A stretch of 64,000 nt of DNA from Victivallis lenta (GCF_009695545.1 NZ_VUNS01000006.1:62001-126000), one strand, 5' to 3'. Counted from the first letter of the stretch, positions 51,917 through 61,785 are shown. Notes: generated from the sequence alone by a model not told the origin. Numbers and translations: made by a program.

Positions 51917-54900
51917 ATGCCCTCGGATTTCGTACACCTGCACCTCCACACCCATTACAGTCTGCTCGACGGCGCCTGCACCGTCAAGGGGCTGGTCCAG
52001 CTCGCCAAGGAAAACGACATGACGGCCATGGCCATCACCGACCACGGCTATATGGGCGGCGTCGAGGAGTTTCATCAGGTCCTCTCCGGCGCGGGAATCA
52101 ACCCGATCGTCGGCGTCGAAGCGTATGTCGCCCCCGGCGACCGGCGCGATTTCGATTCGAACAAGCCGTTCAACCGCGGCGGCTTTCACCTGATTCTGCT
52201 CAGCGAGAACGAGCAGGGCTACCGGAACCTCTGCAAGATGATGTCCGCCGCCAACAAGGACGGCTTCCATTACAAGCCGAGGATCGACAAGGAGCTGCTC
52301 AGGCAGTACCACGAGGGGCTGATCTGCTCGAGCGCCTGCATCGGCAGCGAAATTTCGCAGTATTATCTGCAGGGCGACGAAAAGCGGGCCGAACAGGCGC
52401 TGCACGAATATCTCGACATCTTCGGCCCCGACAACTTCTTCATCGAGCTGATGGATCACTATATGGACGAGGAACGGCGCTGCAACCGGTTCCTGATCGA
52501 TCTCGCCCGCCGCAACAATCTCCGGATGATCGCGACCAACGACGTCCACTATATGCGCAAGGAGGACGCTGAGGCGCATGAAATCATGCTCTGCATCCAG
52601 ACCGGAGCGCGCCTGGCCGAGAAGCATTTCAAATTTTCGGGTCCCGACTACTACTTCAAGACCGAGCAGGAGATGAAGGAGCTGTTCCGGGAAGTTCCCG
52701 AGGCGGTCACGAACACCCGGCTCGTCGCCGAGCGCTGCAGCATGAAGTTCCACTATGTTCCGGAGGTCAACCACTATCCGAAGTTCTACATGCCGGACGG
52801 CCGCCTGGCGGACCGCAACGACCTGCGCGAGGTCTGTTTCGACAATATGGAGTACCGTTACGGTTTCGACCCGCGCAAGCTCGACAAGCTGACCGACGAG
52901 CAGCAGCAGATCATCGACCGCATGGATTACGAGCTCGGCGTCATCGAAAAGACCGGGTTCATCAGCTATTTCTTCGTGGTGTCGGACTTCATCCGCCATG
53001 CGAAGGACGAGGACATTCCGGTCGGTCCGGGGCGCGGCTCCGGCGCGGGTTCGCTCGTCGCCTACCTGACGCGGATCACCGACATCGATCCGCTCCGGTT
53101 CAACCTCTTCTTCGAACGTTTCCTGAACCCCGAGCGCGTGAGTCCGCCGGACTTCGACATCGACTTCTGTGAAAAACGGCGCGGCGAAGTCATCGACTAC
53201 GTGCGCGGCCGCTACGGTTTCGACAGCGTCGCCCAGATCTGCACCTACGGTCTGCTGAAGCCGAAGGCGGTTGTGAAGGATGTCGCCCGCGTGCTCGGCC
53301 ATGATTTCGATTTCGGCAACCGGCTGACCAAGCTGATTCCGGAGGACCCGAAGATGACGCTCGACAAGGCGGTCGAGCAGTCGAAAGAGCTCGCCGCGCT
53401 GATCGAGAGCGATCCCGACGTCGCGCGGGTGTTCAAGTTCGCGAAGGTCCTCGAGGGGCTGAACCGGCAGACCGGCATCCACGCCGCGGGCGTCATCATC
53501 GGCGACCAGCGGCTCGACAACCTCGTTCCGCTGGCCCGCAGCGCCTCCGACAGCATGGTCGTGCCGTTCCCGGCCCACCCGTGCGAGGAGCAGGGGCTGC
53601 TGAAGATGGACTTCCTCGGGCTGCGGACGCTGACCATCATCAAAAACGCGCTGAACATGATCAAGAAGAATCACGGCATCGACATCGACATGATGAAGAT
53701 TCCGCTCGACGACCCGAAGACCTTCGAGATGCTCCAGCGCGGCGACACGGTGGCGGTGTTCCAGCTGGAATCCGGCGGCATGCAGAATCTCTGCCGCTCG
53801 TTCGGCGTGGAGACGCTCGAACATATCATCGCGCTTCTGGCCATCTACCGCCCGGGCCCGATGCAGTTCATCCCGGACTTCATCGCCCGCAAGAAGGGCG
53901 AGGCGCAGATCATTTACGACCACCCGCTGATGGAGGACTGCCTGAAGGAGACTTACGGCATCATGCTCTATCAGGAACAGATCATGCAGGTCGTGCAGGT
54001 GCTGGCCGGCTTTACGCTCGGCGGCGCGGACATCCTGCGACGGGCCATCGGCAAGAAGAAGGTCGATGTGCTGGCCAAGCAGAAGGAGAAGTTCTTCAAG
54101 GGATGCAAGGAGACGAACAACATCGACGAGGCGCTCGCCGACCAGATCTGGGAGAAGATCAAGTTGTTCGCCGGTTACGGCTTCAACAAATCGCACTCGG
54201 CGGCTTACGGCTTCGTCTGCTACCAGACCGCCTACCTGAAGGCGAATTATCCGGTCGAATTCATGGCGGCGGTGCTGACGAGCGAGCTCGAGTCGGCCGA
54301 CCAGATCGCATTCCTGATCAACGCCTGCAAGGAGATGGGGATCAAGGTGCTGCCTCCGGACGTGAATTCGTCGGACATCAGCTTTTCGGTCGACTCGGGC
54401 TGCATCCGTTTCGGGCTCGGCGCGATCAAGGGGGTCGGCGAGGTCGCGGCATCGAAGATCATCGAGAGCCGCCGGAACGACGGCCGGTTCGAAAGTTTCC
54501 TCGATTTCTGCGAGCGGTGCGGAACCGACGTGAATTCGCGCATGCTCGAACACCTGACCCGGGCCGGGGCGCTCGACACGCTCGGGCTGCGGCGGAGCCA
54601 GATCCTCGCGATCGCCGAGCCGATGATGACCTTCGCGGCCGGGCGCGCGAAGGACAAGGCGGCCGGGCAGGGGTCGCTGTTCGACCTGCTCGGGGAAGAG
54701 GATGCGAGCGAGGCGTGTTCGGTGCCGATCCCGGATATCCCGGAGTTCGATCAGGAAGAGATTCTCAAGAGCGAGAAGGAGCTGCTCGGTTTCTACGTGA
54801 CCGGTCACCCGCTCGACCCGTATGCGGAGCTGGTCAAGACCTATTCAAGCTGCCCGATCCGCCGGATCGACGAGCTCTCCGACAATTCGCAGATCCGCAT

Positions 54901-55480
54901 CGCCGGCATGGTCGGCAGCTTCACGAGCAAATTCAGCAAGAAGAGCGGCAAGCCGTTCGGAATCATGCTGCTTGAGGATCTCGATTCGTCGGTCGAGTGC
55001 ATGCTTTACGAGCGGGCGCTGAGTGATCTCGCCCAGCAGGAGATCGAGCTGGTTCCGGGCATGGCGATTCTGGCCAACGTGACCGTGAGCAAGCGCGACG
55101 AAGCCGAAAAACCGCGCGTCATCGTGGACAGGATCGTGCCGCTGGCCGATGCTCCGGCCGAGCTGACCGAGGAGCTGCACATCCATCTTTATGCCGACAA
55201 GCTCGGACCGGACGCTCTGAAGCGGGTTTCCGAGGCGTGTTTCCGGATTCCGGGCCGCGCGATGGTCGTGCTCTGCCTGGTCGGGCTGGACGACTCGGTG
55301 ACCTTTATTGAGGCGCGGAAGAGCAAGATCACCGTGACCCGCGAGCTGCTGAACGAGCTTGACGCGATCCTGACCCCGGGCCACTGGCGGCTCAAGGCGA
55401 CTCCGTATGCGCCGCCGCCGCGCCGCTCCTGGAACCGCGATAAAGAGAAGGAGAAGGAGCCCGCCGCCGCTTCGAATTGA
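51917..55480 (+). CDS. dnaE: DNA polymerase III alpha subunit
   Basis: 1187 residues from ATG 51917 (AAAAGGAG upstream; a longer frame is not needed). The PHP domain starts FVHLHLHTHYSLLDGACTV. The catalytic PDFDIDF holds Asp412 and Asp414, preceded by GPGRGSGAGSLVAYLTRITD. The helix-hairpin-helix, GYGFNKSHSAAYGFVCYQTAY and the C-terminal OB fold (IRIAGMVGSFTSKFSKKSG) follow in the usual order. It is the main replicative polymerase, in the DnaE1-like long form. It is a single-gene unit with its own promoter and terminator. Confidence 0.97.
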   Translation: MPSDFVHLHLHTHYSLLDGACTVKGLVQLAKENDMTAMAITDHGYMGGVEEFHQVLSGAGINPIVGVEAYVAPGDRRDFDSNKPFNRGGFHLILLSENEQGYRNLCKMMSAANKDGFHYKPRIDKELLRQYHEGLICSSACIGSEISQYYLQGDEKRAEQALHEYLDIFGPDNFFIELMDHYMDEERRCNRFLIDLARRNNLRMIATNDVHYMRKEDAEAHEIMLCIQTGARLAEKHFKFSGPDYYFKTEQEMKELFREVPEAVTNTRLVAERCSMKFHYVPEVNHYPKFYMPDGRLADRNDLREVCFDNMEYRYGFDPRKLDKLTDEQQQIIDRMDYELGVIEKTGFISYFFVVSDFIRHAKDEDIPVGPGRGSGAGSLVAYLTRITDIDPLRFNLFFERFLNPERVSPPDFDIDFCEKRRGEVIDYVRGRYGFDSVAQICTYGLLKPKAVVKDVARVLGHDFDFGNRLTKLIPEDPKMTLDKAVEQSKELAALIESDPDVARVFKFAKVLEGLNRQTGIHAAGVIIGDQRLDNLVPLARSASDSMVVPFPAHPCEEQGLLKMDFLGLRTLTIIKNALNMIKKNHGIDIDMMKIPLDDPKTFEMLQRGDTVAVFQLESGGMQNLCRSFGVETLEHIIALLAIYRPGPMQFIPDFIARKKGEAQIIYDHPLMEDCLKETYGIMLYQEQIMQVVQVLAGFTLGGADILRRAIGKKKVDVLAKQKEKFFKGCKETNNIDEALADQIWEKIKLFAGYGFNKSHSAAYGFVCYQTAYLKANYPVEFMAAVLTSELESADQIAFLINACKEMGIKVLPPDVNSSDISFSVDSGCIRFGLGAIKGVGEVAASKIIESRRNDGRFESFLDFCERCGTDVNSRMLEHLTRAGALDTLGLRRSQILAIAEPMMTFAAGRAKDKAAGQGSLFDLLGEEDASEACSVPIPDIPEFDQEEILKSEKELLGFYVTGHPLDPYAELVKTYSSCPIRRIDELSDNSQIRIAGMVGSFTSKFSKKSGKPFGIMLLEDLDSSVECMLYERALSDLAQQEIELVPGMAILANVTVSKRDEAEKPRVIVDRIVPLADAPAELTEELHIHLYADKLGPDALKRVSEACFRIPGRAMVVLCLVGLDDSVTFIEARKSKITVTRELLNELDAILTPGHWRLKATPYAPPPRRSWNRDKEKEKEPAAASN

Positions 55481-55492
55481 TCAAGGGCGCAG

Positions 55493-55533
55493 AAAACGGT
55501 TCCGCGGGCTGCGGCAGTCTGCGGAACCGTTTT
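55493..55533 (+). terminator. Terminator of dnaE
   Basis: AAAACGGTTCCGC (55493-55505) pairs with GCGGAACCGTTTT (55521-55533), a 13-bp perfect stem ending in TTTT. It may also stop minus-strand transcription from the AIDA-like gene. Confidence 0.8.
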
Positions 55534-55538
55534 GTCTG

Positions 55539-55685
55539 TTACGCCGGTTCTCCGCCTCCGCCTCCGCCGTCGTCGCCGTCGCCGCCCGGATTGTACGGCC
55601 CGGAGTCTCCCTCTGTTCCGAAGGCGATGCCGCTGCCGATGTAGGATTCGAGCTCCGGGGGTTCATACGAAAATCGGTCGTCCAT
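55539..55685 (-). CDS. 48-residue Gly/Asp-rich protein
   Basis: The ORF begins at ATG 55685 after AAGGAGACAACTCATC and ends just before the dnaE terminator. It starts MDDRFSYEPPELESYIGSGI and finishes with an acidic and Gly-rich tail (PGGDGDDGGGGGGEPA); no Cys. It lies 14 nt after the stop of the large protein and is probably in one operon with it. A larger frame upstream is antisense to that gene. Possible roles are a secretion substrate or partner of the large protein, or a ribosomal-peptide precursor; none is proven. Confidence 0.55.
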   Translation of the reverse strand: MDDRFSYEPPELESYIGSGIAFGTEGDSGPYNPGGDGDDGGGGGGEPA

Positions 55686-55699
55686 GATGAGTTGTCTCC

Positions 55700-58600
55700 T
55701 TATGCCGGAAGAACGGCGAGGGAACCGCCGCTGCGTTTCAGTTCTTCGCTTTCGGACAGGTAAGCCGCCGCGGCCGGCGGGGCTTCGGTGTCCGCCGGCT
55801 GCCAGTGCAGCGAGAGCTGCCCGTTGTCGATGCCGAGTTTCCATTCGCGGTCCCGGAACGCGGTCCAGCTCGCCGCCCCGGCGAACAGGGTGTCGGACTC
55901 GGCGCTGTAACGGAGGGTGAAGCCGCCGTCGTCCGCGAAATTCAGCAGTTCCGGCGTCGCGTCCACGAGGAGGAGGCTGCCGCTGCCGGTGAACAGGGCG
56001 CCGTCTCCGAGGTCGATGATGCGGGCGGCCGAGGCTCCCGTGAAGTTCCAGCTGCCCGACAGCCGGGAGACCATGGCGGTCGACAGCTCCGAGGAATTCC
56101 GGCCGGAGAGGTTGAAGGTGTAGCTGTTGACCGCCGCATCCGCTTCCCGCTTGGTCAGCGTTACCGACGTGCCGCCGCTGAACTCGATCGCGTCGAAGTT
56201 CCGGACGGCGGCGTTGAAGTCGCCGGTGTAGTCCGTAAAGGCGAGCGTGCTGATTCCCGCGACGACGGCGGAGGCGTTTCCGCCGCTGCTGCGGCCGGTG
56301 CCGTAGAGATTGCCGTCGAAGGTCAGGTTCGCGCCGCTGCCGGTGAAGGTGACGCGGGCGCCGCCGGAGACGTCGGCGTTTGCGCCGTCGAGCGCGTATC
56401 CCCCCGCATAGACGGCGTCGAGGAAGGTCGTCCGGTCCTGCGACGTGTCGACCGTGATCGAAACGTCGCCGAGCACCTGCGCCGTGCTGCCGGATGAATT
56501 CGCGAAGCCGCCCCCGTGCAGCCGTTTGCGGAAAATCCCGCCGGAGATGGAGATGTTTGCGCCGCCGGCGTTGGCCGTGCCGCCTTTTTCGGCGCGGCCG
56601 CCGCCGAGGACATAGTTGAGGTCCGAGCCGCCGGAGATGTTGACCGAGCAGGTTCCGCCGACATAATCCTGCGCTCCCGCGCCGTTGGCGAAACCGCCGC
56701 CGAACAGCCAGCCGGTCGAGCCGGCCTGATGGGTGGCGCCGCTCACATTGATCGTGATGTCGTTGGTCACCCGCGAGACGAGCGCGGCGACCGACGAGTT
56801 GTAGCTGCCGCCGTGTACGAGTCCGAACAGCGAAGCGCCGGTGAGGTTCATCGTGATGCTGCCGGTGACGGTTGATCCGGTTCCGGCGGCGGTGACGGCC
56901 GCCTGTCCGCCCTTCGTGCTGTTCAGCGCTCCGGTATAGCCGTTCAGCGTGCCGCCGTAGATGTTCGGCCGGGCGGAGAAATCGACTCCGCTGCCGATGT
57001 TCAGGACGATGTCGCCGGTCACGCTGCCGATGCCGCCGCCGTAGAGGACGCTGGTGATGCCGCCGCCGGAGAGATCCAGCGAGATATTGCCGGTCACGTC
57101 TCCCTCCGCGCCGCCGCCGAACAGCTTCCAGACGCTGCCGGAGCGCATGGCGATCCCGATGTCGCCGTTCACATTGCCGCGGAGACCGCCGCCGTACAGG
57201 TAGTTGACGTTCCCGTCGCGGAATTCGAGGTTTACCGCTCCGGTCGAGGCGTTGTCGCCGCCGCCGAAGAGATTGTAGATGCGGGTTCCGGCTTCGGCTG
57301 TCAGATTGACCGTGCCGGTCATGGCGCGGTTGTCGCCGCCGCCGAACATGGTTCCGGCCTCGTGTTTCAGGACGAGCCAGACGTTTCCGGCGAAGTCTCC
57401 GGTTCCGGGGCCGCCGTGCAGGACCTTTCCGGCATACGAGGCGTCGCAGACCACGCTGACGTTGCCGTCGGCGATAAAGCCGCCGTGGTCGGCCAGCGAA
57501 CTTACGTCCGCTCCGGTGGAAAGCAGCGAAACGATGGTCGCGGAGCCCCAGTCGGCCGGGGGGACATATGCCGCCGAAACCGTCAGCACGAGTTCGTCTG
57601 CGGCATTGCGGGCGAGATCGTAATAGTTTCCGGCCGCATCGGCCAGTGTATTGTACCCGGTTCCGTTCCAGACGAAGTTTCCCGAAAGGAAGGAGGCGGC
57701 CGTGACCGTTCCGGTGAAGTCCGCCGCGTTCCCGGCGAGTTTGTAGGAGCCGAAAGCGGGCGTCGCTCCGGCGGCCAGCGTCAGGGACGCACCGGTAATC
57801 GCCGCGAGGTTGTCGATCATGACGGTGTCCGTGTCGGCGGCATAGCCGGAGACGTCGATGGAGAGGACTCCTCCGGCCGTCATGGTGACGGCGCCGAGCA
57901 CCTTCATGGTTCCGCCGGTCAGGAACACCGTGTTGAGCCGGGTGCGTTCCCCCATCATGATCGTGCCGCCCGCTTCGGCGGTGAGACCGGTCGCCGTGAC
58001 TGCGGACTGGACCATGATCTGGTCGAACCGGTTCTGCACCGCGGCTCCGACGGTCTGGCCGCTTTGGGCGGTCTTGACGAAACTGAGCGTCATATCCCGG
58101 TTTTTATCGCTGCAGATGCCGTAACCGTAGTCGAAGTCGATGTACAGAATCCGGTCGGTCAGCGCGACGCTCCCGCCGCCCCGGTTGATGGGCGCCTTGA
58201 GCGTCATGACCGGAATTTCCTGATTCAGAGTTCTGGCCGCCAGGCGGTAGACGCCCGCCGCCTGATTGTAGGAGGTCCGGATTTCATAACTTCCCCCGGT
58301 GATATAGCCGAGCCCCGTCAGCATCGGCTGCTGATACTGGGAATTCGGAGCGAGAGTGCGCAAATCAAAACTGATCACACCGTTCTCGGCGACGGTCGCG
58401 CCCGTTCCGGTGACGGTCATCCTGCCGGCGATCTCGGTTCGGCCGCTCAGAACCGTATTGCTGTAATAGATATTCATGATGCCGCCGGATTCGATGACGG
58501 TATCGGTTGCGGTCGTTACCGGAGAAGTGCCGGAAACGTATGAGTTGTCGAGGATCATCATGCCGCTGTTCCGGATGATTGTTCCCACGGCAGTACCGCC

Positions 58601-61102
58601 GGCCCTCACCGTCTGCTGGGTTCCGCGGCCGCTGAGGACAGTGCCGACGGCGGTTTGTCCCGATGAAACAAGCTGATAGGATTTCCCCCCACACAGATGC
58701 AGGTTGTAGCTGTTCGATGTCGTTTCATAGGAAAAGGCCGAACCATTGCTGGTTCCGGCGATCTGCGTGTTGAAATCGAGTCCCCATATTGCGCCGTTTT
58801 CCAGATTGACTCCGGTCATGGCTGCCCCGGAACCGGCCATGAACATGCCGCCCGAGGCGACTTCCGTTCCGTCTGCGATTCCTTGGAGATATTGATAACC
58901 GCCGGAAAGAATGCGGGTGTTGCTGACCGTGCCGCCGGAACTTATGAGCATGGTTCCGCCCGCGGCGATCTCGGTTCCGTCTGCGGTTCCGCCGGAGTAG
59001 ACGTTTACGACGCCGCCTTCCGTGATCCGGTTGCCTGAGCCGTGTTCGCCATTGCCGAAATAGTGGTTCATGGTGTCTCCGCCGCTGCCGATGACCAGAT
59101 CGCTGAAGCTGTCCCGCAGCGTGAAGACCAGCGTCGAATTCTGGTTTTTCAGCAGGTAAACCGATGACCCCTCGGAACCCGCATGCCGGAACACGGCGGT
59201 GTAGCCGCCCAATTGCCGTTCGTCCCAGACGAATGACTGCAGCTGCCGGGTTCCGAGATAGAGGTCGATCTGCCCGGTATAGCCGTCCGCGCCGTCCGCG
59301 ATCCGGAAGGAGCCGCCCGCCGCAATCATGCTTTCGGTGACGGTGATGCGAAGCCCGCCGGAGGTCGCGGCAGTGATGTTGCCGATCGAATTGATTATCG
59401 AAGAGGCCGCCGGGCTCCTGCCTTCCAGCTGGAGGTCGATTCTGCCGCCCGACTGCACGGTGACGGCTCCGTGGGCGGCCAGAAAGCCGGCGACCCGGAT
59501 TACGCCGCCGAGCTCCGCTCCGGACGCAAGCGAGAGAAGCGCATGGTTGCTGATGCTTCCGTCCCGGAGAAGCCCGCCCGACTGAATATTCAGGGAACCC
59601 TTGTTGAGCGTGGTGTTCGAAGCGATTCCGCCGTTCTCGACGACTTGCACTCCATGGTCGATGACCGTATTGACCGCGCTCCCGCCGGAGGAGACGATCT
59701 GCGTGCCGCCGGAGAGCCGGGTGTCGGATACGGCGATCCCGCTTGAGACGAACTGCGTGCCGCCGGAGAGGACTGCTCCGTTTTCCGCCGCCCCGGCGAG
59801 GATCTGGCTGCCGCCTCGCAGGATCGTCCCGGTGGCAACCGCTCCTTCGAGCAGCACCATGCTGCCGCCTTCGACGATGGTGTCGAACGCTCCGTTGCCG
59901 CTGCCGCTGATATTGCGGAGATTGAGGACTCCGTCCTGAAGAACCGTGTCGCGGAGTGCGGTCCGGCTCTCGATCAGCGCGGTGCCGCCGGAGATGGTCA
60001 TCCGATGGAAATCGGTCTGCTCGACATGGAAGATGCTGACGTTGCCGCCGAGCAGTTTCGTGTCGTACAGCGTTCCGGCGCCGATGGTTCCGGTGCCGCC
60101 GGAGTGGATGGTCAGGTTATGGATTTCGGCATTGCCGGTTTCGACTCTTCCGCCCGATACGGTAACGCCGTCCGCAATGCAGCCGGTCCGGAACCAGACA
60201 TAGCCGCTGTGAAGCGTCATATCTTGTACGGTGCCGAAAATCTGGCCGCTGCCGTCGTGGATGACGGCGCCTGAGATCGCTCCGCCGTATGCGGACAGAA
60301 ATCCGCCGGAAACGATGGTGCCGTATGCGGTCCCGCCGGAGGCGGCGCATTGACTGCCGCCGCTCTGCACAAGAGTGCCTGAGGCCACTCCGCCGGACTG
60401 GATGTATTCAAAGCCGCGATAACCGACAACCGTGTTCGATGCGGTTCCTCCTGAGACGTTCTGAGTGGCGGTTTCGCTGTCGAAGAAGCCGCCGGAGAGT
60501 ATGGTGTTCTGCGCAGTTCCGCCGATTCCCACGACGATCGTGCCGCCGGATTCGACCCGGTTGCCGTGGCCGGTCACGCCGTCCGGAATGGTCAGCGTCG
60601 CGCCGCTCAGGACGGTCTGGTTGTCGTATTCGGAGTTGTCGAGGGCGTAATCGAAGAGGGTGCCGTTCGTCTCGGCGTGGGCGTCGCCGACCAGGTGGCC
60701 GGTTTCGTGGCCGATCGCGTCGAAAAGCTCGTCATCGCTGCTCGTGCCGTCGAGGAGCACGAACGCGTTGTCGTTCCGGTTGCGGTTGCCGGTGTCGACG
60801 GTTTCGGAGAGCCCGGTGAAGTTGCCGAACGGAGTGAACGCATCCGTTTTTCCGACATGGATCGTCGAATAGGCGTCCAGCTCCGGGCGGTTTGTGACGA
60901 AACGGATTCCGCGCGCGGAGAATGCGGAATTCAGCCGTTTGACCAGACGGTCGATCCGTCCGGCGGAGAGCCCGGAACTTTCGATGCTGATGCCGTCGAG
61001 CGAAAGAAGTTCGCCGCGGTAGGAGAGATTGTCGCCGCCGTTGAACTCAAGATAGATGAGCTGCTCGGACGACAGAGGACCGCTTCCTGGTGATTCGTTC
61101 AT
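55700..61102 (-). CDS. Metzincin-like protease fused to AIDA-type repeats
   Basis: 1800 residues. The N-terminal ~170 residues start LIYLEFNGGDNLSYRGELLSL and contain HETGHLVGDAH (His132, Glu133, His136, His142), which matches the HExxHxxGxxH zinc site of metzincin proteases. From ~190 to ~1050 come AIDA-like repeats (SGGTASNTVV, ISSGGTVSNTRILSGG). The remainder is Gly-rich beta-helix-like (LFGGGDN, YGGGLRGNVNGDIGI, GGGFAN). I see no signal peptide and no C-terminal autotransporter barrel, so the export route is unknown. It is likely a surface protein. Start ATG 61102 follows GGGA; a TATAAT lies at 61173-61178. Confidence 0.75.
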   Translation of the reverse strand: MNESPGSGPLSSEQLIYLEFNGGDNLSYRGELLSLDGISIESSGLSAGRIDRLVKRLNSAFSARGIRFVTNRPELDAYSTIHVGKTDAFTPFGNFTGLSETVDTGNRNRNDNAFVLLDGTSSDDELFDAIGHETGHLVGDAHAETNGTLFDYALDNSEYDNQTVLSGATLTIPDGVTGHGNRVESGGTIVVGIGGTAQNTILSGGFFDSETATQNVSGGTASNTVVGYRGFEYIQSGGVASGTLVQSGGSQCAASGGTAYGTIVSGGFLSAYGGAISGAVIHDGSGQIFGTVQDMTLHSGYVWFRTGCIADGVTVSGGRVETGNAEIHNLTIHSGGTGTIGAGTLYDTKLLGGNVSIFHVEQTDFHRMTISGGTALIESRTALRDTVLQDGVLNLRNISGSGNGAFDTIVEGGSMVLLEGAVATGTILRGGSQILAGAAENGAVLSGGTQFVSSGIAVSDTRLSGGTQIVSSGGSAVNTVIDHGVQVVENGGIASNTTLNKGSLNIQSGGLLRDGSISNHALLSLASGAELGGVIRVAGFLAAHGAVTVQSGGRIDLQLEGRSPAASSIINSIGNITAATSGGLRITVTESMIAAGGSFRIADGADGYTGQIDLYLGTRQLQSFVWDERQLGGYTAVFRHAGSEGSSVYLLKNQNSTLVFTLRDSFSDLVIGSGGDTMNHYFGNGEHGSGNRITEGGVVNVYSGGTADGTEIAAGGTMLISSGGTVSNTRILSGGYQYLQGIADGTEVASGGMFMAGSGAAMTGVNLENGAIWGLDFNTQIAGTSNGSAFSYETTSNSYNLHLCGGKSYQLVSSGQTAVGTVLSGRGTQQTVRAGGTAVGTIIRNSGMMILDNSYVSGTSPVTTATDTVIESGGIMNIYYSNTVLSGRTEIAGRMTVTGTGATVAENGVISFDLRTLAPNSQYQQPMLTGLGYITGGSYEIRTSYNQAAGVYRLAARTLNQEIPVMTLKAPINRGGGSVALTDRILYIDFDYGYGICSDKNRDMTLSFVKTAQSGQTVGAAVQNRFDQIMVQSAVTATGLTAEAGGTIMMGERTRLNTVFLTGGTMKVLGAVTMTAGGVLSIDVSGYAADTDTVMIDNLAAITGASLTLAAGATPAFGSYKLAGNAADFTGTVTAASFLSGNFVWNGTGYNTLADAAGNYYDLARNAADELVLTVSAAYVPPADWGSATIVSLLSTGADVSSLADHGGFIADGNVSVVCDASYAGKVLHGGPGTGDFAGNVWLVLKHEAGTMFGGGDNRAMTGTVNLTAEAGTRIYNLFGGGDNASTGAVNLEFRDGNVNYLYGGGLRGNVNGDIGIAMRSGSVWKLFGGGAEGDVTGNISLDLSGGGITSVLYGGGIGSVTGDIVLNIGSGVDFSARPNIYGGTLNGYTGALNSTKGGQAAVTAAGTGSTVTGSITMNLTGASLFGLVHGGSYNSSVAALVSRVTNDITINVSGATHQAGSTGWLFGGGFANGAGAQDYVGGTCSVNISGGSDLNYVLGGGRAEKGGTANAGGANISISGGIFRKRLHGGGFANSSGSTAQVLGDVSITVDTSQDRTTFLDAVYAGGYALDGANADVSGGARVTFTGSGANLTFDGNLYGTGRSSGGNASAVVAGISTLAFTDYTGDFNAAVRNFDAIEFSGGTSVTLTKREADAAVNSYTFNLSGRNSSELSTAMVSRLSGSWNFTGASAARIIDLGDGALFTGSGSLLLVDATPELLNFADDGGFTLRYSAESDTLFAGAASWTAFRDREWKLGIDNGQLSLHWQPADTEAPPAAAAYLSESEELKRSGGSLAVLPA

Positions 61103-61172
61103 TTTCCCTGTATCCTTTTTCTGGTGCTGCAGGTGATCCCGCTTTGCGGTATGATACTTTGAGCGCGTATTA

Positions 61173-61178
61173 ATTATA
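61173..61178 (-). promoter_or_regulatory. -10 box upstream of the metzincin/AIDA gene
   Basis: Perfect TATAAT on the minus strand, with AT-rich upstream sequence but no good -35. Confidence 0.4.
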
Positions 61179-61283
61179 CTGGATTTTATGGAAAAAATGA
61201 AATTTTTTTTGGATTTTTTTTATACCGATATCTTTTTTTCATCATTTACGAATGAAATTTTGTCGCTTTAATGAGAACCATTC

Positions 61284-61311
61284 TTGAAAACTTCGGAAAT
61301 CATGCTATATT
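61284..61311 (+). promoter_or_regulatory. Promoter of the hydrogenase-maturation operon
   Basis: TTGAAA (61284-61289), a 16-bp spacer and TGCTATATT with -10 at 61306-61311; start near 61318. Confidence 0.65.
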
Positions 61312-61317
61312 CGAAAA

Positions 61318-61501
61318 TGAAAGTCCGATTCCAAAGGCGCCGCCTGCGGTTGAGGATTGCAAGGTTGAATGTGTCGTTCTGAATGCGAGGGTTCGTCCCG
61401 GGCGGAAGAGGCAGGTTTCGGCGGTCGGTTTGCAGGGAAGGTTTGCATATCCTCCGTGTTTCCCCCCCCTTTTGGGCCCGGGAAGCACGGAGGATTTTTT
61501 T
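61318..61501 (+). promoter_or_regulatory. Structured leader with terminator, attenuator or riboswitch candidate
   Basis: A ~185-nt transcribed leader before the regulator ATG at 61502. Its 3' end is a long hairpin: ATCCTCCGTGTTTCCC pairs with GGGAAGCACGGAGGAT (15 Watson-Crick pairs and one G-U), followed at once by seven Ts. The 3' arm includes the Shine-Dalgarno GGAGG of the regulator. So one structure can end transcription or hide the ribosome site. No known riboswitch consensus was recognised in the 5' part; a longer reading frame across it has no support. Confidence 0.65.
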
Positions 61502-61753
61502 ATGGATGCGGAGAGCCGGATTGCGATCGTCAGCATGATCGTCGAGGATACGGAAATGAGTGCGGAAATCAACCGGATTCTGCACGAGTACCGCGACTGG
61601 CTGGTCGGCCGCATGGGAATTCCCTACAAGCAGCAGAACGTGGCCGTCATCTGTGTCGTGGTGGATGCCCCCGCCAACGTCACAAGTTCGCTCTCCGGCA
61701 AGCTCGGCATGCTGCCCGGCATCAGCGTCAAGACGGTTTACTCGAAGAAATAA
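61502..61753 (+). CDS. TM1266-family iron-only hydrogenase system regulator
   Basis: 83 residues from ATG 61502, set by GGAGG 8 nt upstream. The ACT-like fold is seen in IAIVSMIVEDTEMSAEINRIL, HEYRDWLVGRMGIPY, AVICVVVDAPANVTSSLSGKLGMLPGISVKTVY. Family members sit beside hydE/hydF/hydG and are thought to regulate the [FeFe]-hydrogenase system. It lies 32 nt before hydG. Confidence 0.88.
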   Translation: MDAESRIAIVSMIVEDTEMSAEINRILHEYRDWLVGRMGIPYKQQNVAVICVVVDAPANVTSSLSGKLGMLPGISVKTVYSKK

Positions 61754-61785
61754 TTCCAACTGGAATCATCTGGAGAACTTTGAAA

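Noticed and set aside
55539-55844. 101-codon version of the small Gly-rich ORF
   Set aside because: Its first half lies antisense to the metzincin/AIDA gene and lacks a ribosome site; the 48-codon start at 55685 has one.
61463-61485. Poly-C/poly-G tract as phase-variable switch
   Set aside because: It is in the loop of the terminator, outside coding sequence, so slippage would not change a frame.
61271-61501. N-terminal extension of the TM1266-type regulator
   Set aside because: It would run through the terminator hairpin and is not found in this family, whose members are about 80 residues.
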